Below, one piece after another: positions 35,189-46,913 of a DNA stretch of 64,000 nt. Every line of letters starts with the position of its first letter. Positions within the stretch are counted from its first letter, which is position 1. The stretch is from Ananas comosus. Taxonomy: Eukaryota; Streptophyta; Magnoliopsida; Poales; Bromeliaceae. Under the pieces are notes generated by a model that was not told the origin of the DNA, did not search any database, and saw only the letters and a list, made by a program, of their open reading frames with translations. The stretch covers positions 13,734,866-13,798,865 of the forward strand of contig NC_033625.1 in the NCBI RefSeq assembly GCF_001540865.1. The letters are read 5' to 3'. The translations under genes were made by a program, and so were the position numbers.

Positions 35189-35219
<31 letters not shown>

Positions 35220-35244
35220 NNNNNNNNNNNNNNNNNNNNNNNNN
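35220..35244. other. Assembly gap (25 N)
   Basis: A run of 25 N directly after a TA repeat and at the point where the left arm of a foldback element should begin. The gap length is probably nominal; the assembler likely failed in the palindrome. Confidence 0.95.
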
Positions 35245-35718
35245 TTCCAAATTGACGATCGGCTCCGTTAAATATGATCTAAACCATTTAAACTATCTAG
35301 AAATCAGATTTCACGCACTTTCAATATTGTTCTTTTATCCATCTAGTGAACAGAAACTGAATGGCTGAAAATAAATATTCTTTAAAAAATGATGATAGGA
35401 GTCATGTAATCAAGATCAAGAGTATAGATCTTATTTTAAATAGTTTAAAGAATTTTCTAACAAAAATTCAATTGATTTGGATATCTTTATGCCGTTAAAC
35501 GAGAAAACGTCTCTTATCCACCATTAAAATTATAAATTTTGAAACCCTTTGATCATTAGGCAAATGATGTCGAAAAGATTTGAAATTTGATTTCTAAATA
35601 CTTTAAGTGGTATAGATCATGTTCAACGGAGCCGATTGTCAATTTGGAAGCTCTATCATCGAAAACAACTCGATAGTAAAATGCTCCGTTTACTATCGAG
35701 AGTATTCTAGCTCAACTC
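35245..35718. mobile_element. Foldback element interrupted by the gap
   Basis: Starts inside the left arm (TTCCAAATTGACGATCGGC) and runs to the right terminus ACTATCGAGAGTATTCTAGC, then a TA repeat. The left terminus is lost in the N run. Confidence 0.65.
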
Positions 35719-35742
35719 TATATATATATATATATATATATA

Positions 35743-36282
35743 GTGCGTCTAATATACTTTCGAAAGTACGGGAACCTCCGTGCTTGTAAGTTATTTTCGA
35801 TGATAGGATATCCGATTTGACGATCGGCTCCGTTAGGTATAATCTATCCTATTGAAACTATCTAGAAACCAAATTTTATAATTTTTCGACATCATTTACT
35901 AAGCGATCAAAATGTCCCAAAAATAACTATTTTAATGGCCGATGCGCCACGTTTTTAAGTTCAACGGTGTAGAAGTATCCAAATTACATGAAAATTTAAT
36001 AGAAAATTCTACTTAACGTCGTCAATAGCAAGATCAATACTTCCAATTTGAAATTTGAGTCCTTTATCATTGTTTTTTTATGAGATTTTTATTTTCAGCC
36101 GTTCATTTTGAGGCTACTCATTCACTAGACAAACAAAGTCAAAAGATTATGAAAATTAGTTTCTAGATAGTTCCAATAGCGTAGATCATGTCTAACGAAA
36201 CTGATCGCCGAATCGGATGTCCCATCATCTAAAACAACTTACAAGCACGGAGGCTTCCGTACTTTCGAAAGCATAGGAGCCT

Positions 36283-36284
<2 letters not shown>
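35743..36284. mobile_element. Foldback element, array member 6
   Basis: Arms GTGCGTCTAATATACTTTCG and the inverse of GCTAGGCTCCTATGCTTTCG. It is followed by a CT repeat (36285-36322). Confidence 0.7.
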
Positions 36285-36327
<43 letters not shown>

Positions 36328-37249
36328 ATTAAATTTATATATATATATTAATATGTAGATCTGGCTGGTATACAATTGATATTAGCACTAGGGAATTTGT
36401 TTGTTTCAACGTAAGTAGACTTGGGTGAGAGTAGACTTGAGTTGAGTTAGAGTTGGTTGAAATAGTTTCACTTGTCGGACTGTTTTTTTTAATTGTGAAG
36501 TGCAGTTCTGCAGTTTGTTGTTTATTTAGTAGGAGTAGTATATAACAAGTGCAGCTCTCCCCCGGTATCGTTACCTCCAAAGCCGATTCATTGTATTTTG
36601 TAACTTATATGAATAATAATTATAATAAATAAAATTAAATTATTTTATGTATATAATTAATTTATATGTTTATAAAAAAAATTTAAAAATTATATTTATT
36701 TGTTCTGTATATTAAATTACTCTAAATATGCCACACGAAAATTAATTTCTAAAGTTAAAAAATTATTAACATTTAACAAATTCATTTTTCATCATTTTCT
36801 AAATATATAAATTAAACAAAAAATATATTAAAGCTTACCTAATCAAATTTGATCATATTTTAGAAGAGATAACCCTAACACATTAATCTATTCTTGCATT
36901 TTTTTCACTTCACCGGAATTGACTTCGCCCCATAGGAGGGCGAAGTCAAGTTCATTATTTTAGGTGAACTGGACTTTCGAGCGTAATAAAATTACGGTGA
37001 ACCAAACAGCGGAAGTGGTCAGTTTTCACTGAAAAACACTTCCCCCGTCCCATTTCCACCCCACTTCCCTCGAAACAAACAAGCCCTAAGCGTTTGGTGT
37101 TATCATGATTTTCACCGATAGATTTAATCCCTTGACTATTTTCACCCATTAGATTATATTATTAAACCAATAACTTACTCAACCTTAGGGAGCCCACATC
37201 ATCTTAACCGTACATTTTTTCATCTAACAGCCGAAAACTTAATAGCACC
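36285..37249. other. Intergenic, no gene seen
   Basis: CT microsatellite at 36285-36322, then AT-rich DNA. The minus-strand frames at 36580 and 37149 show no domain. 36900-37090 is a short repeat-like block (CGCCCCATAGGAGGGCGAAG). Confidence 0.4.
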
Positions 37250-37447
37250 AATAACTTGGTGCTATTAAGTTTTTTACCCTTGGATTAAAAGAAGTGCGGT
37301 TAGGAAGATGTGGGCCCTCTAGGGTTGAGTGGGTGGTTAGTTAAATAGTATAATTGAACGGATGAAAATGATAAAAGAGGTAAATCTAACGGCAGAAAAT
37401 TTGATAGCACCAAATATTTCGTGCTATTAATAGTATCTCAGCCGGAC

Positions 37448-37534
<87 letters not shown>

Positions 37535-37552
37535 TGTGTGTGTGTGTGTGTG
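37250..37552. mobile_element. Short MITE plus compound microsatellite
   Basis: 37250-37448 is a second copy of the MITE at 34402-34618, ending GTATCTCAGCCGG. It is followed by TA (37447-37470), GA (37471-37532) and GT (37533-37552) repeats. The open frame across this stretch is repeat-encoded. Confidence 0.65.
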
Positions 37553-37700
37553 TTAGGCTCCTATGCTTTTGAAAGTATGGAAGCCCCCGTACTTGTATGT
37601 TGTTTTCAATAATGGGACATCTGATTCATCGATCAGTTCCGTTAGATATGATCTACGCTATTGGAACTAGCTAGAAAACAAATTTCATAATTTTTTTGAC
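37553..37700. mobile_element. Left arm of a foldback element, truncated
   Basis: TTAGGCTCCTATGCTTTTG to CAAATTTCATAATTTTTTTGAC follows the left-arm order, then the sequence switches to retroelement DNA. Confidence 0.65.
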
Positions 37701-38600
37701 TCTAGTACATATTTTTTTCCTTCAAAATGCTATATGTATATAATTTGGACAGAGATTAATTAGACTATGTTTTGCATCCTTATGTATCTGACGGATCTAT
37801 TAGTATATCCTGAGACTTTCGACGTTACCCAGGGTGTGATAAATCTAAGTTGGTATTGGAGCCTAATAATGTGTTAAGTGAACTTAATAAATCATAGGCT
37901 TTTGGCAAACCTCTTAGCCTTTGTTTGGTTGGGGGTTAAGGGGTGGAATAACCCCTTAACCCCCATATTATTCCCAAACACTCTAAAAATGGATGGGGTT
38001 AGCTAACTCCATCTCAAATGGGCTATTCCGGGTTAGCTAATCCCATCTAATCCCACCAAACTCCAACAAAATATTATTTTCTATTCATAATAACCCACTA
38101 TCCTTCTTATCCCACCTACTCCAATCAAACACTACTTTTCACTATCCCACTATCCTTCTTATCCCACCTACTCCAACCAAACATTATTTTTCACTATTCT
38201 GGACTAACTCCAACCCTCAACCAAACATAAAAATACTCTAACCCCACCTTCACTCTGAACTTAACCCTATTCCTGGAATAACTAGTTTTTTTCTTAACTC
38301 CGAACCAAACGATAAGAATATAAGACCATGAGTGATGTGACTTACAACAGAATTCAGTAAATTGGACTATGTGAAATTTTCAAAAATCTATTAAAAGTAA
38401 TCGAGTATGTCTTGTCTTTTTATCCTAGATAATTATATTGGCTGTAGACAATATAATTAATATCATAGATAGAAATGGGGATGTCCTACTAAACTTTTGC
38501 TTGATTGTGATGAGTTGTGTGTTATAGTATAATTAATATTGATCTGTTCCAAGTAACTGAGATGGGGCAATGTGTACGGCATTTTTTCTTTATTTTGTAG
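37701..38600 (+). mobile_element. Gypsy-type LTR end, primer site and leader, with an inserted MITE
   Basis: The LTR end GGTGTGATAAATCTAAG is followed by TTGGTATTGGAGCC, close to the initiator-Met tRNA primer site TTGGTATCAGAGC. The leader ends CCAAGTAACTGAGATGGGG, where gag would begin, and stops there. A MITE at about 37916-38313 (TTGTTTGGTTGGGGG to CCGAACCAAACGAT, with duplicated CCTTCTTATCCCACCTACTCC-like text) interrupts the leader. The paralogous leader at 60.7-61.0 kb lacks it. Confidence 0.6.
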
Positions 38601-39239
38601 TGCTGGTTTTCTTTTCGGGCCAAGAGTAGACTCGAAGAGAGTAGCTCAGTTGCTCTCTAATAAGCCTATTATTGTTCTTCCTAACTAGTACTTTCAATCA
38701 TACTTTAGATCACAAATTGTTGAAATAAGGGTTTGGTGGTTGGTACCCGAGATTCAAATTCGAATTTTATTTAATTTATATTTTCAGTTAAATTTATTTC
38801 TAAATAAAATAAATAAAACGGATAGAGTACTATCTATTTCTAAAAAAAAAATATAAATTGTTAAAACAATGTCCAATTTCAGAACCAAAAATCAAAGAAT
38901 TTTCTAAAGAAAGTCGGCAGTAATTACACGCATATTTGTTTCGGCAATAGGTCAAGAAAGTCTTTGAAGGCCATTAAGAATCCTGCCCTGAGTGAGACTC
39001 GTCAAAATAGGCCCCCACTTCTTGTCACAAAGTTATTTTTCCAAGAAGAGCAATAATAATGGCACGAAGAAGACCCTCGTCACATTGTCAAGGGCAGCCA
39101 TATTTGACCAAATCAACTCGCTACACAAGAAAACTTGCTAGACAAGAACAATGCGTGTAAGCTGCACATCCGAAAATTATAAAAAAAAAAAAAAATCAAC
39201 AACAACAACAACTGTAACAAANTATGGCAGTTCCAAGAG

Positions 39240-39272
<33 letters not shown>

Positions 39273-39635
39273 ACAGATTGCATAGGAACTAGGAACTAGA
39301 GTTCGAAGTTTATTAAATAAGAGAGGTTTAATTAGACTTACTATACTATATTTTAGTGTTATTTTTACTTGTAATATTATGCTACTCTTTTTTTTCAATT
39401 TTTTGTATTATCATATTTTATCAATTTTTTTCTCTCCCTTTATATATATTACATTAAAAATATATTATTTTATTATTGACTTTGCCGAGTTATTATATCC
39501 GAATCATATCGTATGTATTCCGAGTCTCCTATCCATGTCCCGGTAATATAGCCAATAATTGACTAATTTAGTTGGAAATACGTACATTTATTAAAGATTC
39601 TTTCCCACTGAGGCCCTCTGCATCACAGATTTGCA
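38601..39635. other. Upstream region of gene E, with SINE copy 5
   Basis: No gene. A plus-strand SINE copy lies at about 38725-38852. 38690-39390 is duplicated at 61160-61690. Poly-A tracts occur at 39180 and 39242-39270, with an N at 39222. No convincing TATA box could be fixed. Confidence 0.5.
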
Positions 39636-41757
39636 ATGCCTCCTACGCTTGTTGCTATTCTGTTAGCTCTGCTTCTCCTTGCTGCCGGGAGGAGAAACAT
39701 AACCGTCTCAGGAAATGATGCAGACGACGATTTCTTCGAGAAATGCCCGGCTTCGCGGTGCGCGGAAGGCGGCCTGGATATCAGATTTCCGTACCGGCTC
39801 GACTCGAGCCCTTCGTACTGCGGCGCTCCAGGAATGGAGCTCTCGTGCTCGGGCAACGACACTCTCCTAGCGCTCCCGCATGCAGGATCTTTCAACGTGA
39901 CTGCGATCGACTACCGCTACGGTGAAATCACGATCAAGCTGGGAGGTTCGTGTTTACATGGCTTGACGGGAAACCTGCTGGGATTCGACAATCTAACCAC
40001 GACGTCGGTGTATCGACCAATGGACAGTCGGGACATCAGCTTGCTGCGCTGCCCAAGAAAATGGACACCAGACGAAGACTATTTTACCGCCGGCCCGATC
40101 TCTTGCCTGAGCACTGTATCGCAATTTGTCTATGTAGTGGCCATCTATGATTATGCTGCCAGTCTCCCTTCGGATTGTCGGGTGATCGCAGCCGATCGTA
40201 GCATTTCCTTTCGACGCATGACCGAATCCGATTCCAATTGGCCAACCTTCGACGAAAGGGTGGCCGATCTCATAACACGCGGCGAGGTGACTCTAGTGTG
40301 GCATGTTGCCCAAATAACTGATACATGCATCCGCTGCGAGAAGGCGAAGAAGTACTGCGGATTTAGCTCGGTGACCAACCAACCATTCTGCCGACAAGGT
40401 ATATAACATTCGGATTCGCCGTTACCTTATTTTGCATCCAATTTGCTGTCATCTGACTACTTATTCTTCTTCACTTCGCAGGTCCAAATGTCAAGCTCAT
40501 CGCAGGTGCGTATCTTATTGAAAATTTTGTTTCGGCAAAAGATCTTCCACTTTACCTCAAATTTTCATCAACGCTGCATGCGGTTTAAGCTTATCCGCTT
40601 AGAATGAGTTACGAATTAAGTTCTTTTTCATAATTCACATATATTTACGCATGATTATAATTGACTGTGATTCTTGAATTCTCTCTGCAGCAACATCTTC
40701 CGCCGCATTTGTTATACTTTTGTTGCTTGTTGTAATCTTAGTCTACTTCTTTAGACGATCAAAAAGGGAAAAAGAAATACGTTTGAAGGTGGAGAAATTC
40801 CTCGCGTCGTACAACGCCATAAAACCGACTCGCTACACCTTCTCGGAGCTCAAGAAGATTACTAAAAGGTTCAAGAATAAGTTGGGCCAAGGCGGTTTCG
40901 GAAGCGTCTACAAGGGCGAGTTAGCAAATGGAATTCCTGTTGCGGTAAAGATGCTCGAGAGATCGAAGTGGGACGGTCGAGAGTTCACCAACGAAGTCGC
41001 GACAATCGGACGAATTCACCATTTCAACGTCGTTCGCTTGTTGGGATTTTGCTCGGAAGGAACCACACATGCGCTTATATACGAGTTCATGCCAAATGAA
41101 TCACTAGAGAAGTACATCTTCTCTAAAAGTAGGAATTCCCTTCATGAGCCACTAAGGATGGAGAAATTGTTAGAGATCGCAACAGGAATTGCTCGGGGGA
41201 TTGAGTATCTGCATCAGGGGTGCAATCAACGCATCTTGCACTTTGACATCAAGCCTCACAACATCTTGTTGGATCGCAATTTCAACCCAAAGATATCCGA
41301 CTTTGGTCTCGCAAAACTGTGCTCGAGAGATCAAAGCATTGTTACGATGACCGCGGCAAGGGGCACGATGGGCTATATCGCGCCGGAGATGTATTCGAGA
41401 AACTTCGGAGCGGTGTCCTACAAATCGGACGTGTACAGTTTCGGAATGCTGGTGATGGAAATGGTCGGCGGGAGGAGGAACGCCGATCCTCGAATTGAGA
41501 ACCAAAGCGAGCTTTATTTTCCGGAGTGGATTTATGATCAACTAGTGAACGGGCAAGACATTGGGTCTGCGATAGAGATAGCAAATACAAGCGAAATAGA
41601 GATTGCGAAAAAACTCGCCGTTGTGGCGTTGTGGTGCATACAATGGGATCCGAAGGATCGGCCGTCGATGACGAGAGTCGTGCAGATGTTGATCGGCGAT
41701 TCGCAGAACTTGCCAATGCCACCGACACCATTTGTGTCCTCACAGGTCAAGATGTAA
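39636..41757 (+). CDS. LRK10-like receptor kinase, gene E (617 aa, 3 exons)
   Basis: A more distant member of the same family. Exons I assign: 39636-40398, a 24-nt microexon 40482-40505, and 40691-41757. All are GT-AG with consistent phase, 1854 nt in total. A short signal peptide (about 1-18) precedes a GUB_WAK_bind domain (CPASRCAEGGLDIRFPY from about residue 34), then a WAK_assoc-type end with the cysteine cluster CIRCEKAKKYCG just before the exon end. One transmembrane helix at about 267-283, basic stop-transfer, then kinase with GQGGFG 328-333, Lys349, HFD Asp448, DFG Asp466 (non-RD). Its third codon positions are much more GC-rich than those of A-C. It is separated from gene C by about 9 kb of mobile DNA. 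Confidence 0.92.
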
Positions 41758-42579
41758 TTTTCACAGCTCCAAATTAGTGAAGTATAGGAGAGCGCGTTTG
41801 AACATATAGCTAGTATTCGAGTTCATAGTTACTTTGTATCTAATTATACTTGTTTTATTTTCCTTTCTACGAGCAAAATTCGAACCTACGTCATACTGCT
41901 CAGGAGAAGGGTACCTATGATCAATTATCTTATGAAATTGTGGTGGTCTAATCTGGGATTTGCTTTTGGCTTCTTTGTTTGCTTGAATTGTTAAGTGTAT
42001 GACCCCTGTTGTTATAGATTTAATTGTATTATGCTGTATTATATTTTTTTAAAAAAATTTAAAACCTTTTACACTGCACTATTTTTTTTTTTTTTTCTAA
42101 GGCGCATCACTGACGTATTCTCTTCTTTTTTTCATCTTTGCACAGTTGCACTATTTGACTAACATCTCTAATTCTAATGTAAACTATTCTCTTATGGAAA
42201 TAAAGATCTCAAGAAGAAAAGTATAACAGCTAATAAATCAAGATTAAGGAAAAGGCAAGTTGTAGAGAAAAATATACGAAACAGACCACCCTCCGCACAG
42301 AAGGGCCCAAATCACTTGAGTGGGCTTCAGACCCGGACCAAAACTAGAAGAAATAAAGCCTGGTCCAAACACAAGAGCAAAGCCCGATACCCATCGGACC
42401 TTTTTACGCCGATTTTTCAATTAAATTCTACTAAAATAGAAGTATATATATAAATATGTGTACAAAAATACATAAGAATCTTATTTTATAAATACCATTG
42501 GTTAAATAGTGTAATAGAATAAATAATAGTAGAATACAATGCATGTATGGTAATTATTTATGTGTTTGTGTGCACTGCC
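41758..42579. other. 3' flank of gene E, no gene seen
   Basis: The 3' UTR is not delimited. The rest is AT-rich non-coding DNA, with a GGGCCCAAATCACTTGAGTGGGC stretch near 42300. No element could be delimited. Confidence 0.4.
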
Positions 42580-45099
42580 CTGCACACACACATACAAATA
42601 TACACATGCACACGCGAACACACGAATATAGGTTCGCTGGTGCGGGATCGGGCTGGTTATGGTCGGCCCAATTAGGCCCTAAATTATTTTGGGTCTAAAT
42701 TTTTGAGTCCGGCGCAAGCCCACAGTTGTTTCAATGCCTGGCCCAAGAGGTCCAGTTCCACTCCTAACAGGAAGGAATGGTTAGGGATGCAATTGTCATT
42801 TCCATTGTTAATTAATTTGCACCGTATCTCTAATTTGTAACCCAGAAGATATTTATGAAACAATCTAAATATTTACGGGGACACATATGATATAGCAAAC
42901 TTACTGGATTAAAGGTGTAATGTAGGTTGTGCCGGGACAGACAGACTGAGTTCTAAAGCAGAATTGTGCCAAAGTTCAATGCACTTTTTAAAATTTTAAA
43001 ACTTGTGCTCCTTTTGGGACGAGGTCCCAAGGGGGTCCTAAGGAGGAAGAGAACCCAAGTTCCCAAAATGACCCCTCCCTTAGGGCGGGTAAATAAAAAA
43101 ACAGAGAAGTCACTTTTTAATATTAAAACTATATAGTAGTTTTAAAAAAGTTATTGGGCTGTGCGGGGCTGATTAGCAAACCGGGATGCAAGGCCTAGAC
43201 CCAACAGCTCGGCACCGCAAGCACATAATGCGGGCCGGGCAGTAGTGTGTTGGGCTGCCTGCTGCCAGGTGCGGCCCAGCGTGGCCCGCGCCTTCTAGAG
43301 GGCTGTGCCAGGCTAGGCCACTAGCGACCTCCGGACGCACCCAGCACAGCCCCAAAACCTTACATGAAGTTGAACTATGAATAATTTTGAATCAACTATC
43401 TAATTTTTCAAAATTTTATGTGATTTTAGTCAGCCAACAGTATTTTAACTTTATAATTTACGTTAATTACTTATATTAATAAATTTATAGTTATGAGAAT
43501 TGTATGAACTATGAAGTACGCTAATTAAATCTGTAAAAATAAACGATGAATTTAAATTTTGAAGTCAAAGTACCGTCGACTAACTCAAATCAAATAAATT
43601 AAAAGATTAGATAGTAAAATTAAAATTTTAAAAGATTGGATAACTAATTCAAAATGGTTTATAGCTCAGATAAGTAAGGTATGCTTTTACCTAAAGTTTA
43701 TTTCCAATTTTAGACATGAAAGGAGAGTAGACTTTGTTTTCATACTTACCTCAGCAACTTTCCTCTCCACATGCAAGAGTCGATTTAGCAGTTATGCTAT
43801 TCTTGAAATCTTTTGTTCTCACAGGCTAGCTTAGGGTGTGTTTGGTTTGTACATCAAATCGTAAAAAATAATTTTTTATATAAAAAATTTTTCGTGAAAA
43901 AAAGTTTTATGTTTTGTATAGTATTTGGTTTGTAGAAATTTTTTTTTCATCAATATTTATTTGGTTGAACGAAAAAAAAATCTACACTTGTTTGGTTTGG
44001 TGGAAAAAAATGAATGAAAAAAAATTTCTACAGCTTGAGTTTTCATTTTTCGTCGAAAATCGGAGAAAATGAAAAAAAAAAAATCTGTTTTCCTCAAATT
44101 CATAAAAATACTTTTTCAAAAAAAAAATTATGACTAAACAAGCACACGAAAATAATTTTTAAGTTGAAATGTAATTTTTGATATAGTTTACGGAAAAAAC
44201 AAATTAAACACACCCTCACTTGTTTGGTTTGGTGGAAAAAAATGAATGAAAAAAGTTTTCTACAGCTTGAATTTTTATTTTTCATTGAAAATCGGCGAAA
44301 AACGGAAAAAAAACTCTGTTTTCCTCAAATTCGTAAAAATACTTTTTCAAAAAAAAAATTATGACTAAACAAGCACACGAAAAATAATTTTCAAGTTGAA
44401 ATGTAATTTTTGATATAGTTCATGGAAAAAACAAATTAAACACACTCTTAATATCCTTAGCTGAAAACGTGAATCAACTAGAACTCAAACTTAGAACCTC
44501 GGGTACCAATCATCAAACTTTTTGCCACTTGCGCTAGAAACGATCAGTACTTTTTGTTAGTTAAATAGTACCATCACAATTATGTTGTCCATTTGAAATT
44601 GATCTCAACAGCTATATTTGGAGCCTTACCTTGTGATACTTTTCTGCAGATTAATCAAACACGCTAGTTTGATTGATGCCAGAGGGGTTTCCTCACCCAA
44701 GTCAAGTCCGAGGTCAATTCTATCTCCTTCCCCATGCACTAGTGTTGGTTCACCATAGAATTAATTAGTGGTGTTTTTATTGTCTTTTGTTTTTTTATAC
44801 ACATTGCATGCAACTCTATAGATGAGACTAGTCATAAGTGGTGCTGTTGTTGTACTTTTCCACATCTTTAATTTTATTCCACAAACTTCGCTTTCAAGAA
44901 TTCATGGACCCTTGCCATCTAAAAGTCAAGGGACAAAAAATGTTTTATAAGAACATGTATCACACGACATAGAATTCTACAAGAGAAACTTTTGCCACCA
45001 ACTGCCACTATGAGGAGGTCTAGTCGACCTGTAATCTCTCGTGAGGGAATCAAGAAGCACTTCAACTGCTCGGCTTCTCGATCGGAATCTTGTTGTGTG
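42580..45099. repeat. Upstream part of duplicated unit (copy D)
   Basis: This aligns in order with the upstream DNA of B (9755-10140) and then with that of A-C (GTGCCGGGACAGACAG at about 42931, GATTTAGCAGTTATGC, the GTGTTTGGTTTGTA MITE at about 43838, GATGCCAGAGG, ATAGATGAGACTAG). Unique to D is a direct tandem duplication of about 232 bp (43986-44216 and 44217-44449) inside the MITE. A truncated minus-strand SINE lies at about 44457-44548. Confidence 0.6.
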
Positions 45100-45801
45100 A
45101 TGTTATGCCTCCTCCTCCTCCTCCTCCTCACTTGTGTTGGCGTCGCAGAAGGCCGCAAGAAACATGTCAGTTGTTTTTCGTCGTGCGGGCATCTCCACGA
45201 CATCGGCTATCCTTTCCGTTTGAAGAGTGATCTGCCAGGATGCGGATCCCCAAACTACGAGCTTCTCTGCGACAGCGGCAAACCTATGCTGGAGTTGGGA
45301 TCGGCAAAGTACTACATAACGAACATCTCGTACAAAAACATGACCATCAGTGTCATTGATCCCGTCTTTGTAAACGATAATAAATATTGCCCTCTTCCTC
45401 TCCAATCTCCTCCGCCTGATTTTTCATATCTGTACGACGACGTTGGAGGATACTGGGCTCTCTTCGTGAATTGCACGAGGCCGATCCACGACGGCACGTA
45501 CCAGCGCGGGCCTAATTGCCTAAGTAGTAACAACTCATTTGTCTATGTAGTAGCTGATATGTGGGGCATTGTGGAACCTATTAAGCCCTCATGTGGATTT
45601 CTGGCCTCGATTCCTATGTCTGTCAGGCAGTTCAATCCGAACAACACCGATATTTTTGAGCTCTTAAAGGAGGGATTCATGCTTTCGTGGGATGTAGGCC
45701 GTGAGACATCATCTGCAATCTTTCATGAATGCTTGAACGAAGCAAAAAGGTACAAAACACCACCATATATATATAAATTTGAGTTCGCGAGTCTTCATTA
45801 A
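45100..45801 (+). pseudogene. LRK10-like ectodomain copy D, kinase exons missing
   Basis: Equivalent to exon 1 of A-C, open throughout. The ATG used by A-C is gone; the in-frame ATG at 45100 gives a leucine-rich signal peptide, while one at 44992 would give a 36-residue longer N-terminus. Residues follow the GUB_WAK_bind pattern (CSSCGHLHDIGYPFRL-like, GSPNYELLC). The usual splice point is after 45749 and the donor is GTACAA instead of GTATGA/GTAAGA. Read through, translation stops at 45801 (234 aa). No exon-2 or kinase exon occurs in the following 18 kb; a foldback MITE and a copia element follow instead. It is either a decayed gene or a short secreted/soluble ectodomain protein. Confidence 0.75.
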
Positions 45802-45957
45802 GTATTGCTACCAAGCCTTCATGCCATTTCAAATTTACTTTTGAGTTTAAAAGAAAAAAATTCTTAGTTATAAGATAGTTTTTCAAAGGTTGAGCTATAC
45901 GTGCCGAAGATTTAATATAGATCTAGCTACTAAATTATACAAAATTGTTTCCAAAAA

Positions 45958-46466
45958 AAGAAAACTTCAAATACCCCCGTGGTTTCGCACTTTTTCACTT
46001 TAGTACCCTATGGTTTAAAGCGTATCAAATTAGTACCCTATAGTTTCGTACTTTTTCAATTTAGTATCCTATGGTTTAAAGTGTATCAAGTTAGTATTAT
46101 GTGGTTTTGCACTTTCTCACTTTAGTACCCTATGGTTTAATATTTTGTTAAATTATATATAAAAAACTTCAGGTACCCTATCTAGATTTATCGAATATTC
46201 ATTTTAGTCCCCCTTAGTTTTAACTTTGTCACTGATTTAACGAAAAAAATACTCCGAAATGGATAATAAAAAGAGAAAAATAAAACCACAGGGTATTAAC
46301 TTGATACAAAAATAAAACCACAAAGTACTAACTTGATATACTTTAAACCATAGGGTACTAAAGTGAGAAGGTGCGAAACCACAGTACTTACTTGACACAC
46401 TTTAAACCACAAGATACTAAAGTGAGAAAGTGTGAAACTATAGGGAAGGGTATCTGAAGTTTTTCC
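45958..46466. mobile_element. Foldback MITE with 9-bp duplication (after copy D)
   Basis: Sister of the 22960-23314 element, 509 bp. The left end AAGAAAACTTCAAATACCCC pairs with the right end GGTATCTGAAGTTTTTCC. An exact 9-bp repeat TTCCAAAAA lies at 45949-45957 and 46467-46475. The arms hold several copies of TAGTACCCTATGGTTTAAAG. Confidence 0.85.
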
Positions 46467-46475
46467 TTCCAAAAA

Positions 46476-46913
<438 letters not shown>

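Noticed and set aside
37421..37612. Open frame with Arg/Glu and Cys/Val runs
   Set aside because: It is entirely a TA/GA/GT microsatellite read as protein.
39623..40378. Minus-strand frames opposite gene E exon 1
   Set aside because: They are shadows of a GC-rich exon; the plus frame has the family motifs and splice sites.
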